Of a stretch of 64,000 nt of DNA, positions 16,522 to 28,270 are shown in pieces. The stretch is from NCBI RefSeq assembly GCF_009741265.1, contig NZ_WOWL01000001.1, positions 372,001-436,000 on the forward strand, written 5' to 3'. The notes under the pieces are model-generated. The model searched no databases, was not told the DNA's origin, and saw nothing but the letters and a program-made list of their open reading frames with translations. Every line of letters starts with the position of its first letter. The first letter of the stretch is position 1. Position numbers and translations under genes: made by a program. This stretch comes from Pseudarthrobacter sp. GA104. Its GTDB lineage: Bacteria > Actinomycetota > Actinomycetes > Actinomycetales > Micrococcaceae.

Positions 16522-17547
16522 TCAGCCCAGTCGCCGGGCCATGCTCCCGACGGCGGACACCAGTTCCCGGAAGGCGGCTTCGGGCTGGTTTGCCGTCACC
16601 ACCCTGGCATTGGGCGGAATGCCCCACAGTCCCCGGAAGTCCGCCACGGTGGTGCCCATCAGGAGCGGAGACCCGGTCTCGACGTCGACGGTGGCGGGCA
16701 GTGCCTGGAACTCCAGGGTGCCCGCGGCCACGCCCGCGGCAAAGAAGTCGTGGACATGGGCCAGGTATCCCTGGTCATAGTGGCGGTGGAATTCGAAGTA
16801 GAACCGCAGGGCATCGGACAGGTGCCTGATGAGCTTGTTGTCCGAGGTGCTGCGCTGTCCTTCGGGCTGGCCGGGCAGCACCAGCTCGGGAACTGTCGCG
16901 CCGGCCGCCTCGGCCAGCTGCTGGACGTGCGCCGGGTGCAGCTCGATCCGCTCAGTGGTGTCCAGCGAGCAGACCACCGGCAGTTTCTCCGGCGGCTGCC
17001 CGCGGAAGGCGGCATAGACTTCCTTGGCCGCGTGGGGATCCACGTGCGTGTTCCACTCCGCCGTGGGCGTGGTGTTGCCCTGGTGGTAGAAGCTTCCGCC
17101 CATGATCACAACCTTTGCCAGCAGCTCGGGCAGCCTGGGTTCCTGCCGCAGGGCCAGCGCGAAGTTGGTCAGGGGCGCGGTGATCAGGGCCGTGAGCTCC
17201 CCCGGCCGGTTGCGTGCGTGGTCAACCCACAGATCGACGGCGTGGCGCGCCGACACAGCGCCGGCCGGTTCCGGCAGGACCGCGTACCCGATGCCCTGCG
17301 GGCCGTGCGTTTCCGGGGTGGTCAGCAGCGGTATGGCCAGTGGTCCGCGCGCGCCGACCGCCACTTCCACACCGGGGCGTCCGCAGAGTTCCAGCAGTGC
17401 CAGGGTGTTGCGGGCCACCTGGTCCGCGTCCACATTTCCGGGGGTGGCCGTGACCGAGACGAACTCGGTGTCCGGGAGGGCGGCAAGGTACGCGAGTGCC
17501 AGGGCGTCATCGATGCCGGTGTCCACATCCAGCAGGAAGGCGGTCAT
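16522..17547 (-). CDS. Inosine-uridine preferring nucleoside hydrolase family protein
   Basis: A 341-residue nucleoside hydrolase that cleaves the N-glycosidic bond of ribonucleosides to free base and ribose. The calcium-binding hallmark DxDxGxDD is present as DVDTGIDD (residues 7-14), and VIMGGSFYHQGN and the AEWNTHVDPHAAKEV block form the ribose site. Length suits the family (about 310-340). ATG 17547 lies 8 nt after the aldo/keto reductase stop, so it is the last gene of the dxs run. It precedes the ECF transporter genes, and together they suggest uptake and salvage of a nucleoside-like compound. Base specificity is not predictable here. Confidence 0.92.
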   Translation of the reverse strand: MTAFLLDVDTGIDDALALAYLAALPDTEFVSVTATPGNVDADQVARNTLALLELCGRPGVEVAVGARGPLAIPLLTTPETHGPQGIGYAVLPEPAGAVSARHAVDLWVDHARNRPGELTALITAPLTNFALALRQEPRLPELLAKVVIMGGSFYHQGNTTPTAEWNTHVDPHAAKEVYAAFRGQPPEKLPVVCSLDTTERIELHPAHVQQLAEAAGATVPELVLPGQPEGQRSTSDNKLIRHLSDALRFYFEFHRHYDQGYLAHVHDFFAAGVAAGTLEFQALPATVDVETGSPLLMGTTVADFRGLWGIPPNARVVTANQPEAAFRELVSAVGSMARRLG

Positions 17548-17555
17548 GTCGTTTC

Positions 17556-18533
17556 CTAGAAGAGCGCCACCTTGGGCGCTGCGGGGAAGATATCGTCCAG
17601 CTCGGCAAGGTCCTTGTCAGAAGGAACCCAGTCCGCTGCTTCCGCGTTCTGGCGCACCTGCTCAGGCCGGGTGGCCCCGGCGATGACGCTGGCCACCGAG
17701 GGCTGGGCGGCCAGCCAGGAGAACGCAACCTGGACTTCGTTCAGGCCGCGGTCCCCGGCGAAGCGGCTGAACCTGTCCAGCTGGTCCCAGTCGGCGTCGT
17801 GGACGAGGTTCGTGCGGGTGTGGCTGAGCCTGGAGCCCTCCGGGGCATGGCCGGGCGAGTACTTGCCGGTCAGCAGTCCGTTGGCGAGGGGGAAGTAGGG
17901 CAGGACGCCGAGTCCGAACTCCTCGGCGGCCCGGGTCACCTCGAGTTCCGCCCGGCGGTCCAGGAGGTTGTAGTGGTTCTGGGTGGAGATGAACCGCGCG
18001 CCGCCGAGTTCGCGGGCGACGTACTCGGCCTGGGCGATCTGCCAGCCGGCGCGGTTGGAGTGCCCGAGGTAGCGGACCTTGCCGCTGGTGACGAGCGTGT
18101 CCAGCGCGGACAGGGTTTCGTCAATGGGGGTCAGCGGATCCGGGGTGTGGAACTGGTAGAGGTCGATCCAGTCGGTGCCCAGCCGCCGCAGCGACGCCTC
18201 CACCGCCTGGATGATGTAGCGGCGGGAGCCTCGGGCGCCGAAGTCCTGCCCGCTGGCGCCTTTCATGTCCATGCCGAACTTGGTGGCAAGGACGACGTCG
18301 GGGCGCCGGCTGCCGAGGGCCCTGCCCAGCATCGCTTCGCTGAGGCCGGGTTCCCGGCCATAGGTGTCTGCGACGTCGAACAGGGTGATTCCGGCGTCGA
18401 GTGCGGCGTGGACGACGGCGTCCGTGGCTTCCTGGGATTCGGTGACGGTGTTGGCGCGGCCAAGGTTGTTGCAGCCCAGGCCCACGGTGGAGACGGTCAG
18501 GCCGGATTTGCCGACGCGGCGGTACGCGGTCAC
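17556..18533 (-). CDS. Aldo/keto reductase
   Basis: A 325-residue NADPH-dependent aldo/keto reductase with a TIM-barrel fold. The catalytic tetrad is complete: D53 and Y58 in FDVADTYGR, K85 in LATKFG and H129 in LYQFHTPD. GHSNRAGWQ and the late cofactor motif VIAGATRPEQVRQN are also present. It resembles the AKR11/YajO-YhdN-like group; the physiological carbonyl is unknown. The GTG at 18533 has AGGAG 6 nt upstream, overlapping the end of the preceding unknown gene, so both are co-transcribed. Cytoplasmic. Confidence 0.92.
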   Translation of the reverse strand: MTAYRRVGKSGLTVSTVGLGCNNLGRANTVTESQEATDAVVHAALDAGITLFDVADTYGREPGLSEAMLGRALGSRRPDVVLATKFGMDMKGASGQDFGARGSRRYIIQAVEASLRRLGTDWIDLYQFHTPDPLTPIDETLSALDTLVTSGKVRYLGHSNRAGWQIAQAEYVARELGGARFISTQNHYNLLDRRAELEVTRAAEEFGLGVLPYFPLANGLLTGKYSPGHAPEGSRLSHTRTNLVHDADWDQLDRFSRFAGDRGLNEVQVAFSWLAAQPSVASVIAGATRPEQVRQNAEAADWVPSDKDLAELDDIFPAAPKVALF

Positions 18534-18542
18534 GGGATGCTC

Positions 18543-19103
18543 CTAAAGGCTGAAGCCGGTGGCGGGCTTGGCTGAGTGCTTGAGCTTGAAGTGCTCGGGT
18601 TCGTTGTACGGGGCGGCCCCGATGCTCAGCTTGGTGAAGTCCAGGTCCTCGCCGCGGGTGCAGACCTTGATGGCGTTGACGGCCTTGTTCACGTCGGGGC
18701 AGAGGCAGAAGATGTTCAGCTTGTAATCCGTGAACCCGGAACGCTCCACGGTTCCCAGTCCACGCCAGGCGAGGTGGCTGATGAGGGCGTCCGTTGCCTT
18801 CTCTTCGAGGTAGCGGTCCCGGTCTGTGCCTTCCCTGGTTTTGAGTGCGAACTGGGCTACCACCCAGAACTGCTCCTCGTCGGGGATTTCGGCGTAGCCG
18901 TCCTCGGCGCACTGGGCCGCGAAGGCGTCCAGGAGCCCCTCGGCTGCCTCCGCATCGGGCACGTCGGTCTCTTCCGTTTTGCTCTGGTGCCCCACCGCGC
19001 CGTAGTTCATGACGAACTGGCTGTAGTCCCCGTCATACCAGGCCTCCCGGAAGTGGAGGGTGCCCTCGTCGTCGCGCTTGTAGACCCTGACAATTCCGCT
19101 CAT
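18543..19103 (-). CDS. Protein of unknown function
   Basis: A 186-residue soluble protein that I cannot assign. It begins [20 protein letters not shown] and continues with YDGDYSQFVMNYGAVGHQSK, faintly like a WGR-type nucleic-acid-associated module, but this is only a resemblance. Two cysteines sit in NIFCLCPDVNKAVNAIKVCT. There is no signal or membrane segment. The start at 19103 is chosen because AGAGGGA lies about 7 nt upstream and because it overlaps the DUF402 stop in an ATGA arrangement; an upstream in-frame GTG at 19124 is less likely. It is coupled to the DUF402 gene and followed 9 nt later by the aldo/keto reductase. Confidence 0.72.
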   Translation of the reverse strand: MSGIVRVYKRDDEGTLHFREAWYDGDYSQFVMNYGAVGHQSKTEETDVPDAEAAEGLLDAFAAQCAEDGYAEIPDEEQFWVVAQFALKTREGTDRDRYLEEKATDALISHLAWRGLGTVERSGFTDYKLNIFCLCPDVNKAVNAIKVCTRGEDLDFTKLSIGAAPYNEPEHFKLKHSAKPATGFSL

Positions 19104-19717
19104 TTTCGTCCCTCTGTGAACCATGCGACGTCAGTGCCGTCGAACGGAGCCTGTTGCGCCTTGACGGCATGGTAAAGCTGGTCCGCGGCATTCTGGATGT
19201 CCGCCACCAGCCGGTCCGGGTAATGCATGGAGATACTGTGCTCGGCGAACTCGTCCTGGTCGTCGATGAACACGCCGCGGTCTTCGGTGCGGATGACATC
19301 CAGGTCCATGTCGATCACATGGAACTCGGTGACGGCGGGCCGGATGACTGTCCACTCGTGGCCCACAGCCAAGTCCACGTACACCCGGACCTGGTTCGGG
19401 TGGGCGTCATCGTAGAACGTGGCAACCCAGTCGCCGGAGCGCGGAACCAGCAGCACGGCGTCGGATTTGGTGTAGAACGCCGCACCGGGCCTGGAGCAGA
19501 ACTCATTGGTTCCCTGGAAGATCCACCACCCGTGTTCGTCTTCGCCCAGGTAGCGCCCCGGCACCACCCAGTGCGCCTTGCCGTTCCATTTCCTGTTCCT
19601 GGCCACTACCAGCTGGCCAGGCTTCAGCCCGGCGGGAACCCGGGTGGTGGTGGTGTGCATGGGCCGCCCGGACTCCCCCGCTGCACCCGGGTACTTCAGT
19701 GCGTCTTCTTCCCTCAC
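19100..19717 (-). CDS. DUF402 domain-containing protein
   Basis: A 205-residue protein of the DUF402 family, which includes FomD-like nucleotidyl hydrolases/phosphatases. The hallmark acidic, metal-binding run is [20 protein letters not shown], with DQDEFAEH after it. GTG 19717 overlaps the dxs stop by 4 nt (GTGA); an internal ATG at 19660 ([11 protein letters not shown]) is an alternative and lies closer to the conserved domain. Its position directly behind dxs could link it to isoprenoid-diphosphate or nucleotide-diphosphate turnover, but nothing in the sequence fixes the substrate. Confidence 0.85.
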   Translation of the reverse strand: MREEDALKYPGAAGESGRPMHTTTTRVPAGLKPGQLVVARNRKWNGKAHWVVPGRYLGEDEHGWWIFQGTNEFCSRPGAAFYTKSDAVLLVPRSGDWVATFYDDAHPNQVRVYVDLAVGHEWTVIRPAVTEFHVIDMDLDVIRTEDRGVFIDDQDEFAEHSISMHYPDRLVADIQNAADQLYHAVKAQQAPFDGTDVAWFTEGRK

Positions 19718-21687
19718 AGAATCGGAAGGCTGCCGGTGGTGGGGTGCTGCTGGCCGGGCAAGGGACGGGCAAACGGGACCTTTGTCCCGAGAACCTGCGC
19801 GACGACGTCGTGCGTGATCTGCTGGGCTGTCAGGCCCACGCGTTCGAGGATCTGCCCGCGGGTGCCGTGGTCCAGGAATTCGACCGGCAGGCCCACCTCG
19901 TTCAGGGCGGTGTCCACGCCTGATGCGCGCATTTCCTGGCGGATCCGTGAGCCGACGCCGCCGGCACGGACGCCGTCCTCGATGCAGATGACCAGGCGGT
20001 GGTGGGACGCCAGGGCAACAATGGAGCGCGGCACGGGCAGGACCCAGCGCGGGTCCACCACCGTGGTGCTGATGCCTTGCGCGCCAAGCCGGTTGGCCAC
20101 ATCCAGCGCGAGTTCGGACATGGCGCCCACACTGATGATCAGGACATCGTTCTCGGTTGAGCCGCTGGGCCTGCGGGCCAGCACGTCCACGCCGTCACTG
20201 AGGCGTTCCAGCGCTTCCACTTCGGCGCCAACGGAGCCTTTGGAGAAGCGGACCACCGTCGGGGCGTCGCTGACCGCCACTGCTTCGCGGAGTTCCTCGC
20301 GCAGCCTGGTGGAGTCGCGAGGTGCGGCCAGGTGGAGGCCGGGAACGATCTGGACCATGGCCATGTCCCACATGCCGTGGTGGCTGGCGCCGTCCGGCCC
20401 GGTGACCCCGGCGCGGTCCAGGACGATCGTGACGCCTGCCTTGTGGAGGGCAACGTCCATCAGGAGCTGGTCGAAGGCGCGGTTGAGGAAGGTGGCGTAG
20501 ACGGCAACCACCGGATGCAGGCCGCCGAACGCCATGCCGGCGGCGGAGGTGAGGGCGTGCTGTTCGGCGATTCCGACGTCGATCACGCGGTCCGGGTGCC
20601 GGGCAGCGAACTTGTGCAGCCCCACGGGGATGAGCATCGCGCCGGTAATGCCCACGACGTCCTTCCGCTCATCCGCGATGGCGGCGATCTCATCGGCAAA
20701 CACGGACGTCCAGGACTGGGCCCCGGCGGTTCCGGTGGGTTCGCCGGTTTCGGGGTCGATGATGCCGACGGCGTGGAACTGGTCAGCCTCGTGGGCGCGT
20801 GCCGGGGCGTAGCCGTGGCCCTTTTCGGTCATGGCATGGACAATCACCGGGCCGGCGTAGTGCCTGGCCGTGGCGAGGGCGTGCTCCATCGCCTGGAGGT
20901 TGTGGCCGTCCACCGGGCCGATGTACTTCATCCCCAGGTCCTCGAACATCCCCTGCGGCGCCCACCAGTCCTTGATGCCCTTCTTCATGGCGTGCAGGCT
21001 CTTGTAGGTGAACTGGCCCACGGGTCCACCGCTCTGCAGCTTCTTCTTCCACCAGTCCAGCGCCCGTTCGTACGCGGGGGTGGCGCGGAAGGAGTCAATG
21101 GTGGGGCGAAGCGAGGCCAGGTAGTCCGCGAAGCCGCCCACGGTGGGAGCATAGGACCTGCCGTTGTCATTGACCACAATGACAACGCCGCGCTTCTTGT
21201 CTGCGGCGATGTTGTTGATGGCTTCCCAGGCCATGCCGCCGGTCAGGGCACCGTCGCCCACGACGGCGACGACGTGCCGGTCGCCTTCGCCGGTCAGCTG
21301 CCGGGCGCGCGAGATGCCGTCGGCCCAGGACAGCGAGGAGGAGGCGTGCGAGCTCTCCACGATGTCATGTGCGGACTCCGCGCGGGACGGGTAGCCGGAG
21401 AGGCCGCCCTCCTGGCGCAGGGTGCTGAAGTCCTGGCGCCCCGTTAGGAGTTTGTGGACGTACGACTGGTGGCCGGTGTCAAAAACGATGCTGTCACGCG
21501 GCGAATCGAAGATGCGGTGCACGGCCAGCGTCAGTTCCACCACGCCGAGGTTTGGTCCGAGGTGGCCGCCTGTCTGGGAGACGTTCGTGATCAGGAACTC
21601 CCGGATCTCCGAAGCCAACTCTTTTAGCTGTTCTTCGGACAACTCGTTCAGGTCCTGCGGATTCCGGATGGTGTCCAAGATTCCCAA
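19714..21687 (-). CDS. dxs: 1-deoxy-D-xylulose-5-phosphate synthase
   Basis: The first enzyme of the MEP isoprenoid pathway, condensing pyruvate and glyceraldehyde-3-phosphate with thiamine diphosphate. The 657-residue protein shows the ThDP/Mg site [13 protein letters not shown]...[17 protein letters not shown] at the second domain, and [19 protein letters not shown] with the catalytic glutamate. TTG 21687 is chosen because AAGGAGG is 5 nt upstream and the protein then starts [12 protein letters not shown] as in relatives; a longer upstream frame runs through the promoter region. TAGAGT (complement of 21722-21727) is a candidate -10. It heads a five-gene run (dxs, DUF402, unknown, AKR, nucleoside hydrolase) with gaps of 9 nt or less. 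Confidence 0.96.
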   Translation of the reverse strand: MGILDTIRNPQDLNELSEEQLKELASEIREFLITNVSQTGGHLGPNLGVVELTLAVHRIFDSPRDSIVFDTGHQSYVHKLLTGRQDFSTLRQEGGLSGYPSRAESAHDIVESSHASSSLSWADGISRARQLTGEGDRHVVAVVGDGALTGGMAWEAINNIAADKKRGVVIVVNDNGRSYAPTVGGFADYLASLRPTIDSFRATPAYERALDWWKKKLQSGGPVGQFTYKSLHAMKKGIKDWWAPQGMFEDLGMKYIGPVDGHNLQAMEHALATARHYAGPVIVHAMTEKGHGYAPARAHEADQFHAVGIIDPETGEPTGTAGAQSWTSVFADEIAAIADERKDVVGITGAMLIPVGLHKFAARHPDRVIDVGIAEQHALTSAAGMAFGGLHPVVAVYATFLNRAFDQLLMDVALHKAGVTIVLDRAGVTGPDGASHHGMWDMAMVQIVPGLHLAAPRDSTRLREELREAVAVSDAPTVVRFSKGSVGAEVEALERLSDGVDVLARRPSGSTENDVLIISVGAMSELALDVANRLGAQGISTTVVDPRWVLPVPRSIVALASHHRLVICIEDGVRAGGVGSRIRQEMRASGVDTALNEVGLPVEFLDHGTRGQILERVGLTAQQITHDVVAQVLGTKVPFARPLPGQQHPTTGSLPIL

Positions 21688-21750
21688 TGACCCCTCCTTC
21701 GGATGGTAGACGTGCCGTTTAACTCTAACGCGTCGGCTCAAATGCAAAGC

Positions 21751-21787
21751 CGAAGCCCCGGCTGGTCGGTGACCGGCCGGGGCTTCG
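21751..21787 (-). terminator. acnA terminator hairpin
   Basis: CGAAGCCCCGGC (21751-21762) and GCCGGGGCTTCG (21776-21787) form a perfect 12-bp stem with a 13-nt loop, 27 nt after the acnA stop on the minus strand. It lies before the dxs promoter region and should separate the two units. Confidence 0.75.
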
Positions 21788-21814
21788 GGAGGTGGTGCCT
21801 GCTGGCGGAACCCG

Positions 21815-24640
<2,826 letters not shown>

Positions 24641-24692
24641 CGCAGGACTCCTCTCGCAACAGTTTCATCTTTGTCGCGCGGTTGACCGCCTG

Positions 24693-24728
24693 CTAGTTAG
24701 GAAGCCCTAATTAGTTTCGGGCCCGAAA
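24693..24728 (-). promoter_or_regulatory. acnA upstream operator-like dyads
   Basis: CTAGTTAGG (24693-24701) and CCTAATTAG (24706-24714) form a 22-bp dyad with one mismatch, directly abutting the perfect palindrome TTTCGGGCCCGAAA (24715-24728). On the minus strand a weak promoter, TGTGCA-N17-TAATTA, would place the palindrome in its spacer and the first dyad over its -10. Aconitase genes in related corynebacteria are controlled by AcnR and iron regulators; neither site matches those boxes exactly. Confidence 0.5.
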
Positions 24729-24734
24729 ATTGCA

Positions 24735-24788
24735 CACGGCCGGCCGTGATTACGGAGCGCGACGTGGGACTACTACGGCCATCGTAGT
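24735..24788 (-). terminator. Hairpins downstream of the methyltransferase gene
   Basis: CACGGCCGGCCGTG (24735-24748) is a perfect palindrome and ACTACG (24772-24777)/CGTAGT (24783-24788) is a 6-bp hairpin with a 5-nt loop. Both follow the RNA methyltransferase stop (24806) on the minus strand and could end its transcript before acnA; the first could equally be another acnA operator. Confidence 0.4.
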
Positions 24789-24805
24789 CGAAAACGGCAG
24801 TGGCA

Positions 24806-26176
24806 TCACGGAAGGGGCGCCAGCAGCGCCACAGTCTCCAGGTGGTGGGTATGGGGGTAGAGATCGAAGGCCCGGAGGCCTGACAGCCCCCATCCCGCCT
24901 GGCGGAAGTACCCCACGTCCCGGGCGAACGACGCCGGATCACAGGACACGTAGGCAATGGCGCGGGGGCTGGCCTCAACAAGCTGGCTCACCACTGCCTT
25001 CCCTGCCCCCGCCCGTGGCGGGTCCAGGACCAGGGCGTCAAAACTCCGCGGTTTCTGGCGGAGCACGCGCTCCACCCTGCCCTGGACGATCTCCACCTGG
25101 GGCGCCCCGTGCAGGTTCTTCCGTGCATCCCGGCTGGTTCCGGCGGCACCTTCCACGGACAGGACGGACCCTGTCTCCCCCACCGCGTCAGCCAGGACTG
25201 CGGTGAAGAGCCCGGCCCCCGCGTAGAGGTCGGCAACAACGGCCCCGGGGTGGAGGAAGCCCCCGCCGCGGAGGAATTCTGTGACAGCCCCCACAAGGGC
25301 CCCGGGCGCGTCGCGGTGGATCTGCCAGAACCCTGCGCCGGTGACCCGGTAGTCGTGCCCGGCCGCTGATTCCTGCACCCACGTGCGGCCGCGAAGCTGC
25401 TGCACGGCCTCGGTAGCGGGGTCGAAAGTGGCTACGGACACCTCGCCGGGCAACTGGGCTGCGATGGCGCTAAGCCGCTTGGGCTTGGTTCCCGGACCTG
25501 GCGCCAGCAGCACCAGCGGACGGGAACCGTTGGCCGGGGCTGCCACTTCCACGCGCTCGATGCCCTGCAAATCGATGTCCCAGAGGCGCAGGTTGTTGAT
25601 TGCCTCCGAAGCGAGCGGCATCTCCCGGACCGGAACGATGTGCGTGGAACGGTGTGCGTGCATGCCCAGCTTGCCGCCGGGGGTGACCGAAAAGCCCGCG
25701 CGCGTGCGCCACCCAAGGCCGTCCCCGCCGTCGGCCGTTCCGCCCACGGCTTCCACGCTCCCGGCGCCCGCGGGCAGCTGGTCGACGCCGGCGAGCCGCC
25801 TGAGCTGTTCGGCAAGCACTTCCGCTTTGAGGCTGCGCTGGCGGGCAAGGGTGATGTGGCCGAACTCGGCTCCGCCCACCGGGGGGTGTCCGTGGCTCCA
25901 GGCCCGCGCTGAGTCGGCCAGGTGCCAGAAATGGTCCGCGCGGTCCGGAGAGGCTTCAAGGACCTCGGTGACGTCCGCCCGCCAGAATTTGGCCTTTTCC
26001 TCCGCATCCGTCAGCCGCACCCGCACCCTTTCCCCGGGAATGCCGTGCCTGACAAAAATCACCCGGCCCTCGTGCCTGGCAACGCAGTGGCCGCCGTGGG
26101 CCACCGGGCCGACGTCGAGCACTACTTCCCTGCCTGCTTCTCCGGTCAGGGGCGGCTGTGTTTCGGTGTTTGCCAT
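24806..26176 (-). CDS. TRAM-domain class I SAM-dependent RNA methyltransferase (TrmA/RlmD-like)
   Basis: A 456-residue RNA (uracil-5)-methyltransferase homologue. An N-terminal TRAM domain (about 15-75, VVLDVGPVAHGGHCVARHEG) binds RNA; the C-terminal Rossmann domain has VADLYAGAGLFTAVL for SAM, LVLDPPRAGAGK and the catalytic cysteine in YVSCDPASFARD. The region between, where RlmD-type enzymes carry the cysteines of a [4Fe-4S] cluster, reads PPVGGAEFGHITLARQRSLK with no cysteine, so the cluster is absent here. The start shares a base with the permease stop (TAATG), so both are co-translated. It acts on tRNA or 23S rRNA; which one is not determinable. Confidence 0.88.
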   Translation of the reverse strand: MANTETQPPLTGEAGREVVLDVGPVAHGGHCVARHEGRVIFVRHGIPGERVRVRLTDAEEKAKFWRADVTEVLEASPDRADHFWHLADSARAWSHGHPPVGGAEFGHITLARQRSLKAEVLAEQLRRLAGVDQLPAGAGSVEAVGGTADGGDGLGWRTRAGFSVTPGGKLGMHAHRSTHIVPVREMPLASEAINNLRLWDIDLQGIERVEVAAPANGSRPLVLLAPGPGTKPKRLSAIAAQLPGEVSVATFDPATEAVQQLRGRTWVQESAAGHDYRVTGAGFWQIHRDAPGALVGAVTEFLRGGGFLHPGAVVADLYAGAGLFTAVLADAVGETGSVLSVEGAAGTSRDARKNLHGAPQVEIVQGRVERVLRQKPRSFDALVLDPPRAGAGKAVVSQLVEASPRAIAYVSCDPASFARDVGYFRQAGWGLSGLRAFDLYPHTHHLETVALLAPLP

Positions 26177-28152
26177 TATTGGACGTCCTGCAGGTTTTTC
26201 GCTTCTTCGGATGATTTCAACTGCCAGGGGACGCTCGCCACCATGACGCCGGGTTCAAAGTGCAGCCGGGTCTTGATGCGCAGGGCAGTCTGGTTGTGGA
26301 CCAATTGCTCCCACCACTTGCCCACAACGTATTCGGGGATGTAGACCACGATCAGGTCGCGGGGAGAATCCTTCCGCATGTGTTTGACGTACTCCATGAT
26401 GGGCGTGACCGTCTCCCGGTACGGACTGGCCAGCACGGTCAGCGGCACCGGAATCTCCAGCTTTTCCCAGTCAGCCACGGTCTGCGCGGTTTCTTCGGCA
26501 TCGATGTCCACTGTCACCGCATCAAGCCGGGACGGCCGGGAGGCCCTGGCGTACGCCAGCGCCCGCAGCACGGGCTTGCGCACATGGGACACCAGCAGGA
26601 CGGCGTGCACCCTGGTGGGAAGGGCGCGCGGCGAAGAGTCCTCGTCCACGGCCAGTTCCCTGGCCACATTGTCGTAGTGCGCCCTGATGCTCCACATGAT
26701 GAGGAACAGGATGACCATGGCGAGCAGGGCAATCCAGGCGCCCTGCTCGAATTTGGTGACCAGCACGATGACCAGGACCGTGGCCGTCATGCCGAAGCCG
26801 ATGCTGTTGATGACGCGGGACTTGGCCATCCGGCGCCGGACTGCCTTGTCCTTGGCCAGCTTGAGCTGCCGGCCCCAGTGCCGGATCATCCCCAGCTGGC
26901 TGGCGGTGAATGAGATGAAGACACCCACGATGTAGAGCTGGATGAGCTTGGTGACGTCCGCGTTGAAGGCGATGATCAGTACCAGCGCGCCTGCGGCGAG
27001 GGCCAGGACGCCATTGCTGAAGGCCAGCCTGTCACCCCTGGTGCGCAGCTGCCGCGGCAGGTAGCCGTCCTGGGCGAGGATGGAGCCCAGCACCGGAAAG
27101 CCGTTGAAGGCGGTGTTGGCGGCAAACACCAGGATCACGCCGGTGGCGGCCACCACGATGTAGAACGGTATGGATCCCGGGCCGAAGATGGTCTGGGCGA
27201 TCTGGCTGATGGCAGGGTTCTGGATGTACCCCTCCGGCAGGGGGTTGCCGTTGAGCAGGAACTCGGTGGCCGGGTCCAGGACGATGTGCACCTTGGTGGC
27301 GTTGGCCAGGTAGATGATGCCCGCCAGCATGGTGGCGCCGATGACGCCCAGCAGCAGCAGGGTGGTGGCGGCGTTCTTGCTCTTCGGCGGGCGGAAGTTG
27401 GGCACTCCGTTGCTGATGGCTTCGACGCCGGTGAGCGCCGCGGCGCCGGAGGAAAAGGCCCGCAGCAGCAGGAAGGCGCCGGCGAGGCCCACAAGGCCCT
27501 CGTCGAAACCGGGGGCCGGGACGATCGTGAAGGCAGCGGAGGGCGCCTGGCCCAGCTGCCCGGTTGCCGCCTGGAACAGTCCCACCGCCGTCATGCCCAG
27601 GATGGATGCCATAAAAATGTAGGTGGGGATGGCGAAGAGGGTGCCGGCCTCTTTGATTCCGCGCAGGTTCACCAGGGCAAGGATGACGACGCCGACAGTG
27701 GCTATGGCGGCCTGCTGGCCGTGCAGCGACGGGACGGCGGTGGTGAGGTACGTGGCGGCGGAGGAGATGGACACCGCGACGGTCAGGACGTAGTCAACCA
27801 GCAGCGCAGAGGCCACGGTGAGGCCTGCGTACCTGCCCAGGTTCTCACCGGCGATCTCGTAGTCGCCGCCGCCGGAAGGATAGGCGTGGACGTTCTGCCG
27901 GTAGGAGGCCACCACCGTCAGCAGGACCACCATCACCGCCACGCCCACCCACGGCGAGAACGCCACCGCGCTGACGCCCGCCAACGCCAACGTCAGCAGG
28001 ATCTCGTCCGGAGCATAGGCTACGGAGGAAAGTGCGTCGGAGGCGAAGACCGGAAGTGCGATCCGCTTGGGAAGCAGCGTATGGGCCAGCCGGTCATTTC
28101 GAAATGGCCGGCCCACCAGCACACGCTTGACGGCGTTCAATATTGTCAACAC
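26176..28152 (-). CDS. APC-superfamily permease, KimA-like potassium transporter
   Basis: A 658-residue protein with about 12 membrane helices and a cytosolic C-terminal domain of about 170 residues. The N-terminal part (LPVFASDALSSVAYAPDEIL, then SYRQNVHAYPSGGGDYEIA) closely matches what I recall of Bacillus subtilis KimA (YdaO), a high-affinity K+/H+ symporter, rather than ordinary amino-acid permeases. The divergent neighbours are two TrkA-type K+ regulators, which supports potassium as substrate. GTG 28152 lies 6 nt after TAGCTT, as for a leaderless mRNA, so there is no room for the ydaO c-di-AMP riboswitch known from Firmicutes. Amino-acid transport remains possible. Confidence 0.85.
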   Translation of the reverse strand: MLTILNAVKRVLVGRPFRNDRLAHTLLPKRIALPVFASDALSSVAYAPDEILLTLALAGVSAVAFSPWVGVAVMVVLLTVVASYRQNVHAYPSGGGDYEIAGENLGRYAGLTVASALLVDYVLTVAVSISSAATYLTTAVPSLHGQQAAIATVGVVILALVNLRGIKEAGTLFAIPTYIFMASILGMTAVGLFQAATGQLGQAPSAAFTIVPAPGFDEGLVGLAGAFLLLRAFSSGAAALTGVEAISNGVPNFRPPKSKNAATTLLLLGVIGATMLAGIIYLANATKVHIVLDPATEFLLNGNPLPEGYIQNPAISQIAQTIFGPGSIPFYIVVAATGVILVFAANTAFNGFPVLGSILAQDGYLPRQLRTRGDRLAFSNGVLALAAGALVLIIAFNADVTKLIQLYIVGVFISFTASQLGMIRHWGRQLKLAKDKAVRRRMAKSRVINSIGFGMTATVLVIVLVTKFEQGAWIALLAMVILFLIMWSIRAHYDNVARELAVDEDSSPRALPTRVHAVLLVSHVRKPVLRALAYARASRPSRLDAVTVDIDAEETAQTVADWEKLEIPVPLTVLASPYRETVTPIMEYVKHMRKDSPRDLIVVYIPEYVVGKWWEQLVHNQTALRIKTRLHFEPGVMVASVPWQLKSSEEAKNLQDVQ

Positions 28153-28270
28153 CCCACAAAGCTAGTCTGATTCCCGGACGATGTCATGACGGACCGGGGA
28201 CAACGGGAGCCGGCACGCTGGCGGTAGAGTTCTAGCAGCAGGACCTTGACAGGAATACAGAGGAGAGACC

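Noticed and set aside
24693..24714. A DtxR/IdeR iron box upstream of acnA
   Set aside because: TTAGG and CCTAA half-sites are present, but the spacer is 4 nt instead of 9 and the central TTAG-CTAA core is missing.
28153..28270. A ydaO-type c-di-AMP riboswitch in the KimA-like/trkA gap
   Set aside because: The gap is only 118 nt and divergent, and neither strand shows the conserved paired elements; the KimA-like gene appears leaderless.
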